A DNA stretch of 64,000 bases. It comes from Lineus longissimus (lineage: Eukaryota; Nemertea; Pilidiophora; Heteronemertea; Lineidae). The stretch's first letter is position 1; every line of letters begins with the position of its first letter. The stretch is from positions 1,616,501 through 1,680,500 of the forward strand of contig NC_088313.1 in NCBI RefSeq assembly GCF_910592395.1, given 5' to 3'. The translations under genes and the position numbers were made by a program. Below, one piece after another: positions 24,601 through 34,681 of the stretch. The notes below the pieces were generated by a model. The model was not told where the DNA came from and searched no databases. It was given only the letters and a program-made list of their open reading frames with translations.

Positions 24601-27090
24601 GAACGGTCTATTCAGGGGCGACTTTGCTGGTCAAGTACGGCAGACATCCAAAATATGGGACGTACAGTTTGAGTAAGTATGATCAGGGTTTTTCAATGAG
24701 ACTCGGGTAGAATTATTGAATGGTAAGCTCGTTAGAGGAGCTGTTTACAGGGTTTCTGCCAGCGGAGGACGGCGTAAAAGCCACCTCCTCCTAGGTAGGA
24801 AGAAACGGTATATGTAACCACTTCTGTCAGCTTTTAACCCTGGCCGCGTAAAACGGGGCTTTCATCTACAGTACATTGATATTACATGTACTTAGCCAAT
24901 GTTAAGTGAGCTGTCATGCGTACGTATGGAGTGCCCTGTATGTCGTCCGCAACTCACGTTGAGCGCGATATTCCAACACTCTTAGAAGTGCTCATCAAAA
25001 AAGTCACGATCTTTCTAAGAAAGGTGCACTGCTTGAAATAAAAGGTGACTTGCTGATACTTATTCCACGTATTGATTGCCGTCAGTGGTATTTATTCTAT
25101 GAAAAAGCGAGAAGCCAATAGCACGACGTGATGTTCAGTTCGCTTTTTGTGATTGCAACTTCGAGCTGAGACGTGTTTCTTTATCCTTCAACGGAACATT
25201 TATCAGGTCATTTTGTTCGATTGATGTGGCCATTGTTCACTCATATCGTATGAAAGGATGGGAAAGTCAGGCGTCAATATGAGACGTAAATACTCGATAG
25301 CGTTCGCAGCAGGTCCTTAGATTCTTACGCAGAACACATATGTCATTCTCTTGTGATTTGCGTGTCACTTTCTTACGTTAAGATGACGTTTCAGCGGCTC
25401 CGACAAAGGCCGGTGAATTACCTCCTAGACCCTGGGGAAACTGTGTTTTTGTATTCGCGTGTCTGACTGTATATCAGACGGAGTCTTGTGTTTTCTTCAC
25501 GTCTTATCAGAGTCGTTCAAATAATGCAAGAATCGATTCAAACCTACGACGTAACAATGAGCTTGACTGACATATATATTGTAACATACTTTTCGTGATT
25601 GAAGCTTATGAACAAGGTAAAAACTTGCTCATACTACACAACTAAGATCAAAATCAAAGCCGTAATGGTACAGGTAACAAAAGAGCTCTGACGTCATTCA
25701 GATTAGTGAAAAGGTTACTAGCTGTCTAAGGATATAGACTGGTTGAGAAATTTCTGGACCATTTTTTCTTTCACTATAAGAATATGTTTGTCATACCAAG
25801 TCTTGCCTATGAGAATTAGAAAAAAATCATTTCGACCACCAAAGCTTTTTTTGTTAGTAAGCATAGCTGAGCTATTTTGTGCCGCTATACTTTGGTGCCA
25901 GAGGGGAGGAGTACTGGTCTATTGAGTAAACACATGGATGATATGGACTCTCTTTTGATCTCGTATTCAAATATTGGTCGTCGGCAAACACGGGAGCAAC
26001 CATCAACCATGAAAGACACCCAGAATCTTATGAATTGATCTGAGGTGGCATCTGGGTTAGGCTATTGCAAATTGGTCGAAGATAACACGTCGATTTTGCT
26101 CCATGCAATGCGGTACACAGTTGATTCCTTCGTCTTGTTCGCGAATTTTTTCGCCCTGTCCTCGCCGAAAACATCTTCGACTTTTTTCCCCGCTTGTTGC
26201 CTCTCGTCACAACATCGTTGTGGTGTAAATTTCAATTATAAAACTTGATGTTCTTCTTACAGCTGCCTTTTCTCACCATTGTGCCAGAGGGCTTTTTCAT
26301 TGATTGGGGGTTTGGGGTGTAAAAACTTGACTGTAAACAATATAGACGGAGGGAGGTCGTTTCAAATTGTACACTTCAAAAACGGTACTTCTCTGTAATC
26401 CACTTGCCTATGATGATTATGCCCGTCCAGCACTCTCCCATATTATTGACTGAATATGGTTTCTTTACGAAAGGACTGCCACTAAGTTGTCATTTGATTT
26501 GTGTGATAGTCTCCTTGGACGTATCCGAAGCATCCGGTAAGTTCTGCTTGGGATTGGATTCTCGTGGGAGATAAGACGCTGAGGTTCACATTGCCAACAG
26601 AATCCCATCTCGTTGCAAATCCCACAATCCCACAAAAACCAAGATGAGGTTTCCGTTATTGCAGAGAGGATTTCTGGCTCTCGGCTTGCCGACCGTAGAC
26701 GGGAAACAATTAGATACCGCTACAGATGGGCTTTATAACTCTTAGAAATTAGCTTTATTTCCCTGTCCAATTCACTCGGATAATCTGGCAAGGCGAGACG
26801 GCCTTGTGCTGTACAGGGTGTATCATAAAAAAGGTAATCCCAGTAAAACGGGTTGATAGTTTTAAAACGTTTGTCATTGCAGCACAGTAAAGTAGCAGCT
26901 ACATAAATCCATCGAAGTCTCACATAGGGAGGGCATCGTAGTGGGATCTTCTGACCATCTCTGTGTTGTTGTAACCTCTTGGATTCTGCTTGGCTTCGAT
27001 AACAGTGAGTGACAAGAAACCATGGGGTTCTACTGTTTGGGTATCTATTGTAGCACTTGGGGATGATGTATAACCAGATGATACCGATCG
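21669..27090. other. Intergenic, minor repeats only
   Basis: About 5.4 kb without a recognised gene. It includes the 30-bp triplicate at 22751-22840 and a poly-C run at 24400-24410. Open frames such as 23405-23737 (minus) and 26045-26248 (plus) have no recognisable domain. Confidence 0.4.
22751..22840 (+). repeat. 30-bp tandem repeat, three copies
   Basis: Three units of exactly 30 bp, each containing ACAAACTCCTCCAGTGTGCG, at 22751-22780, 22781-22810 and 22811-22840. Only the first two bases and the second-last base vary. Because 30 is divisible by three, both strands read as repeated peptides, but no gene surrounds it. Confidence 0.9.
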
Positions 27091-27094
27091 CTTG

Positions 27095-27536
27095 AGCCCG
27101 CAGCACACTAGCCGATAAGTTTGGCGACAAGAAACGTTCGGCTGACGCCTCTCGACGCCGAAGTTGGCGGCCAGTGGATCCCGGTCAGAGCACCTGCCCA
27201 GAATCGGCGTCCAGTAGCGTCTTTTCCGCAACTTTAGGCTGCCATTTTGAAATTATGTGACATCAAGACGCATACTGATTGGCCATAGCCTCGCCGCCGA
27301 CGCCAATTTAGGCGGCAATCCGTAGCACACCTGGCTTCTTCTTGCGTTCAAACGCGGCGACACGCGTCAAAAATCAAACATGATAGATATTGGCGTTTAG
27401 TTGCGGCAAGTGGCGGCAAGTCGCGTTCGCCGACGCCGTTCGTAGCACTGAGACTAGGGATTTTTCAGGCGTTCAGGACTCTTGCGGCAAAAAACGCCTG
27501 TGAACGCCGAAGTTGGCGGCTAGTGTGCTACGGGCT
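27095..27536 (+). mobile_element. GC-rich inverted-repeat element, family E, copy 1
   Basis: A 442-bp element whose ends are inverted: AGCCCGCAGCACACTAGCCG at the left and the complement of AGCCCGTAGCACACTAGCCG at the right. The interior is rich in GGCGTC/GACGCC words. A relative with the same interior lies at 61789-62363. No clear target duplication was found. Its base composition is clearly more GC-rich than the surroundings. Confidence 0.75.
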
Positions 27537-28242
27537 TCATGTCGGTCGAACCATCGCAAAAATAAAAAATAGCGGCCATGACAAGCAAAGGTGAATGCGG
27601 CTGGCAACTTATATTACCGATTGTATTCGAATCTAACCCCATTCACACCCTCAGTACAGCGTATATTTTAATTCACCAAGCCCAGACTTCTTAATCAATT
27701 TCACCGTATTAGCGAGTGAAATTACATGTATTCTTATCCGAATTCTACAAAGAAAATTCAATTGAATAATTCTATAATTACGGACCCTTCACTGATTCCC
27801 GTTATCAAATTTGACATGCATTGTGAGGTATTTGAATAGTTCCGTCAAGAACCTGTCTAAACCATATAGGAATTCCTTAGGGAAATCGTAGTGCATTTTG
27901 TTTCGCTCATTGCGAGACTGATGAGGCAGCGCCTGTCGTTGACAAGCTCTTTACAGTCGATTTATCGGGCCGCACTCCAGAGAGAAATGACCGTCTTGTC
28001 CATATGCTCACCCATGTTTGTCCACGAGGGTTTGACGTATGAAAGCAGAAAAGGAGTTCCTTGAAGGGTGCACCTGAACACTGGCAACACGGAAACTTTT
28101 TCCCCAGGGGTCAAAGGGCTGCCTTATCTAAATATAAAAGCCGTATGATAAGTTCTTGTCAATATACATCAGAAGGGGCAAACGAGGTCCTTGTCTAATC
28201 AGTCATGAAGGATAGAGATAATACATGTACTTGGAAAGTAAT
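27537..28242. other. Intergenic
   Basis: No gene or transposon end recognised. Confidence 0.4.
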
Positions 28243-28251
28243 TACAATAAA

Positions 28252-28655
28252 GGCCGGGTCTATTTGGCAAGCCGCTCGCCGAACAGGCATCTTTTTTTGT
28301 CCTGTTTGGAAAGCCGCTTGCCAAACAGCACTAAAAAGCCACCCTGTTCGGCCAGCCGGGCTTGCCAAACAGGTAAAAAATCTACCCTGTTTGGCGAGCT
28401 GGAGACTTTACTTTAATATTAATGAGTTCGGCTCTCCATTCAGGACAAGAAAAAGTCGCTGTTTGGTAAGCCGGTGTAACGTTTTTGAGTGTTTCCCCTC
28501 ATTGTTTGGGAACGCTCAAAAATAGATTGACGAGTTTTTCTGTGTATCCCCCCTATTGAAAAGTCATGGTCTCTCTAGCTGCCTATTGTTTGGAAACACT
28601 GAAACATGGGGAACAACCACAGATGTTACACCGGGCTTGCCAAGTAGTCACTTCC
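28252..28655 (+). mobile_element. 244-bp MITE, family C, copy 3 (interrupted)
   Basis: Family C ends are present, but the element is 404 bp because a family B MITE with its extra CCGG (160 bp) sits inside it at 28475-28630. Removing that leaves exactly 244 bp. The 9-bp target duplication is degraded, TACAATAAA (28243-28251) against AAAAATAAA (28656-28664), 7 of 9. It lies about 430 bp upstream of the plus-strand GPCR. Confidence 0.87.
28475..28630 (+). mobile_element. CCGG-inserted MITE, family B, copy 1 (nested)
   Basis: 156 bp, with inverted ends TGTAACGTTTTTGAG and the complement of TGTAACATC. It is flanked by CCGG at 28471-28474 and 28631-28634. The other family C copies carry the uninterrupted site GGTAAGCCGGGCTTGCCAAG with a single CCGG, so the duplicated target is directly shown to be CCGG. 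This is the Ginger1 signature. No protein is encoded. Confidence 0.9.
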
Positions 28656-28969
28656 AAAAATAAATGATAAATACAACAGGCCTCTGTGCAGTACCTTTTC
28701 ACTTGCCAAATCTAAAATTTGACATTTTCCTCCAAAACACACTGACTTTCGTCTTATTGTGTTTAAAAATATAGAGAGAAACTCAATGACAATATACATG
28801 TAATTAACATCAAATATAGATCAATCTATACTTGGAATCTATTCTTGGTACTTATATTAAGTGATGCACCAGCCTTGCTCTTTCAGTAGGTCTATAATTA
28901 CGAAATGACGCTGGGAACTTTGTCAGGCTGATGTTTCGTCGACGACTATACATGTACAGATACGCCGGG

Positions 28970-28975
28970 TATAAA
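28970..28975 (+). promoter_or_regulatory. TATA box candidate for the plus-strand GPCR
   Basis: TATAAA in the context CGGGTATAAACAG, 112 bp before the ATG at 29087. The position would allow a short unspliced leader. Not confirmed by any other promoter element. Confidence 0.4.
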
Positions 28976-29086
28976 CAGAAACAGCCACCTGACATATAGT
29001 CAAGTCGCGTGTGACACAAACCCATACTTTAACACGAATGTGATGTTTGTGCTAATTTCCGGCCCGCCCGGTTATCTTTTTCTGAC

Positions 29087-30088
29087 ATGGCAGGTTTGAA
29101 TGGCGATAGAATGTCTCTTGAGGTCAGTTCACCAGCAGGCAATTATATCCGTGGTGAAGCATTCCTACTCAAAATTTTGAAAATCATCGATTTCTACATA
29201 CCTTGTGCTGTGTTATCGCTGGGTTTTATAGGAAATATGATAATTCTTATCATAATGACGAGACGACTGAGAAGGCACCGAACTGTCGTGATGTCTTACC
29301 ATTTCAGAGCTTTGGCCTTAGGTGATATTGGCGCTTTAACCCTTGCTTTTGGCCAAAGGTTACTACTGAACAATTTGCCCAATGTCTTGGATGACTTTCT
29401 ATGTAAAGAACTTAACTACAGCATATTCGTGTTCATAGGAGTATCTGTTTGGAATGTTGTCATCATCTCCATTGAGCGGTTTGTGGCAGTGTGCTTTCCG
29501 TTTAAAGCCGCTGCGTGGTGCACAGTCAAGAAAGCCAGACTTTGCTATGTGTTCAACATTTGTTTTCATCTTGCATTCAACTCCGTGAAGCTATGGAAAT
29601 ATTACCAGGAACCAACAGAACCGGGATTTTACGAAGTTTGCGTTAACCCTCCCGAGTTCCCACGATGGTTGGAGGATTTCTTTTCGATATTTTATTACGT
29701 CACTGTCAACTACGTACCCCCGATCATAGTTCTCATTCTTAATGTATCCATTTTGGTGAAATTCAAAAGACATGGTGAAGAATTGAAAACTATGGGGGAA
29801 GAGGGTTGCAAACCGAAAAATGAAGGCCATGAACGCCATCTAACGGTGATGATGATGGTAGTAGCATTCACGTTTATCTTTTGCCTCGGTTGTTATCCAC
29901 TTTCTGAAATTCTTTGGTTATATTTAATACCAGACACTGCAGCCGCCTATCCAACAATACGGGCTCTAAGCGCTTTAATTTTCCATTTCTTCATAACTCT
30001 AAATCCCTGTCTGAATTTCTTCTTGTATTTACTGGTCAGCACGTCATTTAGAAAAGACTTCGTACGCCTATTTACATGTAACCTTTAA
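29087..30088 (+). CDS. Class A (rhodopsin-like) GPCR, orphan
   Basis: Intronless frame of 333 residues with seven hydrophobic segments at about 36-57, 68-90, 111-134, 150-167, 198-225, 253-280 and 288-316. Key residues are GN with N50 in TM1, LALGD with D80 in TM2, C106 and C185 for the conserved disulfide, ERF (130-132) instead of DRY, P211 in TM5, CYP with P271 in TM6, and NFFLY (310-314) instead of NPxxY. The short C-tail starts FRKDF. It shares VWNV..ERF, CFPFKA and AFNS motifs with the GPCR at 7339, so the two are likely distant paralogues. The N-terminus is short and lacks an obvious glycosylation sequon. The ATG has a good context (GACATGG); Met9 is a possible alternative because a CAG acceptor-like site lies just after Met1. 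The ligand is unknown. Confidence 0.92.
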   Translation: MAGLNGDRMSLEVSSPAGNYIRGEAFLLKILKIIDFYIPCAVLSLGFIGNMIILIIMTRRLRRHRTVVMSYHFRALALGDIGALTLAFGQRLLLNNLPNVLDDFLCKELNYSIFVFIGVSVWNVVIISIERFVAVCFPFKAAAWCTVKKARLCYVFNICFHLAFNSVKLWKYYQEPTEPGFYEVCVNPPEFPRWLEDFFSIFYYVTVNYVPPIIVLILNVSILVKFKRHGEELKTMGEEGCKPKNEGHERHLTVMMMVVAFTFIFCLGCYPLSEILWLYLIPDTAAAYPTIRALSALIFHFFITLNPCLNFFLYLLVSTSFRKDFVRLFTCNL

Positions 30089-30585
30089 CGTCGCGTATGT
30101 TGATTCGAGAACTTTGGTCCTCAGTCCAGCCTCAGCTCATAACTTCTTCTTGATATGTTCGAGAGGCCAGGATGTCGGCGCGGAGTTCCAAATTACTCTG
30201 ACAAGTGGACATAGACTCCAATCTCCCAATCATAGGACTCCGCCTTTTTTGCTCATTAAATCGGAAGACACCAATCGGAAGAGGCAAAATGTACGCCAGT
30301 ACCTATCCAACACAATTGTGATTATTTTGGCTTGCGTCATGATAGCTAGCCAGTCAGGAGCAGAGTCAGTAAACTGTGCTAGTATCACTAAGCAACCGTT
30401 ACCAATAGCGAGGCTTGGAGATTGCGCAGTCGCGTAACTACATCGTTTCGTGACTGCCAACACACGCGGCCATTTTGAATCCGCTACTCCACGATTCGTA
30501 GAGCAGACACCTGGTGCGTGAAGATACTGCCGTGACGGGCACAGTCCATTGACATGCAGATTCAATATCATCACCCTGATGACAA
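30089..30585. other. Intergenic, GPCR 3' flank
   Basis: No gene recognised. An ATTAAA variant near 30256 could serve the upstream GPCR as a polyadenylation signal. Confidence 0.3.
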
Positions 30586-31384
30586 GCAAACGAGCGCGCC
30601 ATAATAGTGACAAGGTCGCGCAGGTGGCAAAGTGATTAGCCGAAATAGTTCCAAGTAATCGTATATTTCCATAGTTGTACAGATTTTTCTCAACATATCG
30701 TATGTATATACCTCGGTGATATAAAAGATTATCTTTGCAGTTCATTTAACGTTTAAATGACCTTTTTTAAAAAGTTTTTCAAAATCGAGGTCAGCAGGGT
30801 CAGACACAATCATTTATTGTTTTGAAAGACTCCGGCAGGGTCAAAAGAAATAGTTGTTGGCCCCGATGATGTCAGCAACATGGCGAATTTCCGCCCCACC
30901 CGTGAGATTTGCTCTCGTCACGTCATGAGCACATTGAACTGCTAGTGAACCGTGCTCAATATGTACCGGCTACCGCTCTCTCTATCATCAACGACGATAT
31001 ATGTCGTGCGAGGTCGTTTCAATGAAAAAGACGCACGCCACTGCCGTACCCGTACCTGAGAAAACTTGCCGTTTTAGGCAGATTTGCGATGTTTGAAACA
31101 ATACATCTACCTCATAATTCATGTACTCGAACGCCCGGAATCAGTATGTGCTGGAGTTTGAAAAGTTTGGGTGCGGGGTGTGATAATGATGATAATGAAA
31201 ATGTTTCTGTACATGGATGATTAGATAACAAGACAACGAAGAAGAAAAAAAGAAAAAAAAATTCGGCAGATTCACCGGGGGTCGAACCCGTGACCAGCCG
31301 ATCCACAGTCAAACACCTTCAGTGCTGAACCGTCAAGGCGTTCATGTTGAAATGGAGATTTTATTCGCCTCTTATATGCGGTAT
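30586..31384 (+). repeat. Segmental tandem duplication, unit 1
   Basis: About 799 bp, nearly identical to 31385-32190. It begins GCAAACGAGCGCGCCATAAT and ends before the same motif at 31385. Compared with unit 2 it lacks a 10-bp stretch after ATATATGTC and a 6-bp stretch after GTTT. It carries a tRNA-like sequence near its right end. Confidence 0.9.
31265..31339 (-). pseudogene. tRNA-like sequence (degenerate), copy 1
   Basis: On the minus strand the sequence runs GCCTTGACGGTTCAGCACTG, then an anticodon-like loop CTGTGGA, then a canonical T-arm GGGTTCGACCC. An A/T-rich tract of T-runs follows directly, as at Pol III terminators. The 3' acceptor side has three extra bases compared with copy 2 and pairs poorly. 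A tRNA-derived SINE head or a decayed tRNA is more likely than a working tRNA. Confidence 0.4.
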
Positions 31385-32190
31385 GCAAACGAGCGCGCCA
31401 CAATAGTGACAAGGTCGCGCAGGTGGCAAAGTGATTAGCCGAAATAGTTCCAAGTAATCGTATATTTCCATAGTTGTACAGATTTTTCTCAACATATCGT
31501 ATGTATATACCTCAGTGATATAAAAGATTATCTTTGCAGTTGATTTAACATTTGAATGACCTTTTTAAAAAGTTTTTCAAAATCGAGGTCAGCAGGGTCA
31601 GACACAATCATTCATTGTTTTGAAAGACTCCGGCAGGGTCAAAAGAAATAGTTGTTGGCGCCGATGATGTCAGCAATATGGCGAATTTCCGCCCCACCCG
31701 TGAGATTTGCTCTCGTCACGTCATGAGCACATTGAACTGCTAGTGAACCGTGCTCAATATGTACCGGCTACCGCTCTCTCTATCATCAACGACGATATAT
31801 GTCGGTGCCGGCCGTGCGAGGTCGTTTCAATGAAAAAGACGCACGCCACTGCCGTACCCGTACCTGAGAAAACTTGCCGTTTTAGGCAGATTTGCGATGT
31901 TTGAAACAATACATCTACCTCATAATTCATGTACTCGAACGCCCGGAATCAGTATGTGCTGGAGTTTGAAAAGTTTGGGTGCGGGGTATGATAATAATGA
32001 TAATGAAAATGTTTACATCTGTACATGGATGATTAGATAACAAGACAAGGAAGAAGAAAAAAAGAAAAAAAATTCGCCATCACCGGGGGTCGAACCCGTG
32101 ACCTGCCGATCCACAGTCAAACACCTTCAGCGCTGAACCGTCAAGGCTTTCATGTTGAAATGGAGATTTTATTCGCTTCTTATATGCGGT
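31385..32190 (+). repeat. Segmental tandem duplication, unit 2
   Basis: About 806 bp, matching unit 1 at a high level of identity with few substitutions and two short insertions (GGTGCCGGCC-like near 31804 and ACATCT near 32015). The homology ends at CTTATATGCGGT. No gene is enclosed except the tRNA-like sequence. Confidence 0.9.
32076..32147 (-). pseudogene. tRNA-like sequence, His-type (GTG) anticodon, copy 2
   Basis: This is exactly 72 nt with tRNA spacing. The 5' acceptor GCCTTGA pairs 5 of 7 with the 3' TGATGGC. The anticodon stem is weak (TTTGA/TCGGC), the loop is CT-GTG-GA with U33 in place, and the T-arm is ACGGG-TTCGACC-CCCGG. A14 and A21 are present, but U8 and G18-G19 are missing and the D-stem is mostly G-U pairs. 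A T-run follows. It is a tRNA relative that is probably not functional. Confidence 0.4.
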
Positions 32191-33940
32191 TTGCAGTGTA
32201 AACATACTACATGTACATGTATGTTGGCTTCAACGAGACTTTTAAACCAAAATACACCAAACAAGCCCAGTAATGCGGTTTTGCTTTTTCAAAGCTTTGC
32301 GAGGACAAGAGACTCAACAATACCACCGGATATCGCTTTACTGAAAAAAGCACTACTGCTTGCCTGCTTGTTAACGGTAAGACCTGACACGCACGCAAGA
32401 TAGAAAGTAATCAAAAGGTTCATTTAATAAGGACTTGACGTGGAATGGAAGTCTTCTTATAGCGAACGACGATGTAGCGTGATTTGGACAAAGATCCCCA
32501 AGGAGCCAACTGATGAACTCAACGCCATGATTTCTTCATCGACAAAAAGCGCTGCGCCATAGTTACACTCGCATTTTTCCCGATTCACACGGCCGGACAA
32601 ACGCCAGTTGGAGAGACCATGACTTTTCAATAGGGATATACATGTACAGAGAAACATGTCCATCTTGCTCCCTACACGTTCTTTCCAGAGGTAAGTGTGG
32701 CGTTATGATCATGGGGAGGAGATCGCACATATACTATAGGTAATCCAGTCGCTCGGTCTAATTGTACCTTTTCTGATAATCGTTCGGTCAAATAGTATCT
32801 GGTGAGGACAGATGGTGTCAGAAGGGACCAGCCAAACGCCATTTCGATCGGGTTTTCCGTCTAGCGATATCAAAAACCGAACCCCTGCCAGAACGGATAA
32901 CCGCCACAACGATGATGGAATTCGGCACGGTGAGACAGGATGTCTCGCGGACACATAGACAAGCAACAAACATGTTCCGCGTAATTGCGGAAATAAACGA
33001 GGCCTGGTGATCATACAAATTAGTTTGATTTGCTGCTGAACGTTCTCCGTTGGGAGAGGGTCTGCTCAAGTAAGGGTCGATCCCCCTTCTTGTACGAGCT
33101 GATGTCTGCAGATATTGTGAGACTGTCAAATGCAATCATGATTTTCACGACTATATTGCCCACTGTCACATTACATTGAAATACAAACAGGTTTGAACGA
33201 TTCTGCCTTTCGATTACCAAATGGGCTTTTCGGCACAACGCCAAGTCCGAGCCACAAACACGACAAAAGTGCGAAAGGATTATAGCAATACATCACTTTC
33301 TTAATGGAATCCCGTTGTACCCTCCACTTCACATGCTGAGAAAATACTTACTGAAAATTCCCCTTGCAGCCCTTGGAACATCATTTCCCATTAACAGCAG
33401 CGTATGACAAAATTAAGTGTAATCCGAAATACTTACACATAGGGAATAAGTATTATTGGTTCAGACTACATGTAGCGTACTGTTCGAGTATGAGATACGT
33501 TTCCATTGAGAAAGACTGAAGATTGACATGTACAATATACATAATTTCTTACTTCGTCTGTTCGATGAGAGTTGGAACACAAATTCGGCAATTTTCGCGT
33601 TACTTGGCCAAATTTATAGTGCACACCTGTGGAGAGAAGCTGAGTTATCGCTGATCATCTCGGGTTGACGGAGTTTTCATTGGCTTCCAATGTTCACTTT
33701 GTGAGGCAACTCAAAGTATTATCGATGATATTTTATTCATAAGTCGTGAAGGAGTTGGCTTAGAGGTGAAAATGATAAGAGAATTGCGTGGTGTTCTGTC
33801 CATTTCCCCTTTTGCTGATCAAATGTTTTGCGCAAACAGACGTCCATGATACGTACAATCCCAAATGAATTGTTGGTACAATGTACATGTACGTGTTTCT
33901 TCCTGAACGCCACAGATTCAGTGTATAATTCAACTGGGTC
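32191..33940. other. Intergenic, no gene recognised
   Basis: Several overlapping minus-strand frames of about 100 codons lie at 32709-33244, but none has a known domain and they overlap each other in different frames. An ACATGTACATGTATG patch lies near 32209. Confidence 0.35.
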
Positions 33941-34075
33941 AATAGGGAGTTTTCGCAAATTCCCCGAAACGCCAGCGTGAACGCCTATCTCATTGTTTGA
34001 CCTCCTGATAACCAAGTCGAACAATAGGATAGGCGTACACGTGGACGTTTCGGGGCTTGGCGAAAACTCCCTATT
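33941..34075. mobile_element. 135-bp hairpin element with inverted ends
   Basis: Ends AATAGGGAGTTTTCGC and its complement are perfect for 16 bp. Inverted similarity then continues, with gaps and mismatches, almost to the centre, through CCCCGAAACG and ACGCCTAT. The whole element is therefore one imperfect hairpin. TA-type target duplication is possible, since TA lies at both edges, but not certain. Confidence 0.7.
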
Positions 34076-34681
34076 TCCATTATCGTCTGGCTTCTACGTT
34101 ATAGAAACATCTGATTTGCTCACCACTCTTTGGGCATGGATCAATGTCGTAGTGGTCTGTACATAGTATTAGTGTCCGCTGATGCCATTAGAAACCGATA
34201 AGACAAAGCTACAGCCACAGGCGTAGTCAACAGGAGAAGTACTTTGAGGCCAGAGCATCAATACTTTTACCAATACTACATCAGTCACCAGCGTAAGTGA
34301 CTCGCCGACAAAGCTCGGACTGATCCAGCAGGGCACTTTCTCGCCGCGGTTACGTTCGACCCAGCGGGTCTACGATTGATGGGAAGCGGATGATTACAAC
34401 ATGAATGGGTGTTTTTGATGACCAAATAACTGCTGATCGATGCTGAGGTTTTTTCGCAGCAGCGAGCGCAGCGGGAAAATGCCCTCGTCGAATTGGGCCT
34501 ACGGGTACTCGACATGGGTATTGCTAGACATGGATTTTTTCATGAATCAAGGGAAGAATCCTTTAACTACTAAGGAGTCCATTGAGCTGATGAGATGAGA
34601 AAATACATTGGGGATTCGCGAGCACCGAATGAGGCAATTGAAGTGATGTTTTTCCCGTAACTTCGATGGGATATAGTGGCT
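34076..34681. other. Intergenic, sulfatase 3' flank
   Basis: This would include the sulfatase 3' UTR. I see no canonical AATAAA on the minus strand close to the stop. A 76-codon minus-strand frame at 34285-34515 is not recognised. Confidence 0.35.

Noticed and set aside
27921-27950. Second hammerhead core (CTGATGAGGCAGCGCC)
   Set aside because: A stem II-like hairpin follows the CTGATGA box, but no GAAA, stem III or cleavage site comes after it.
32076-32147. Functional tRNA-His
   Set aside because: Lacks U8 and G18-G19, has a weak D-stem and mismatched acceptor. Kept only as tRNA-like.
34285-34515. 76-codon minus-strand frame downstream of the sulfatase
   Set aside because: Arg/Ser/Cys-rich without a domain, separated from the sulfatase stop. 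Probably UTR or intergenic.
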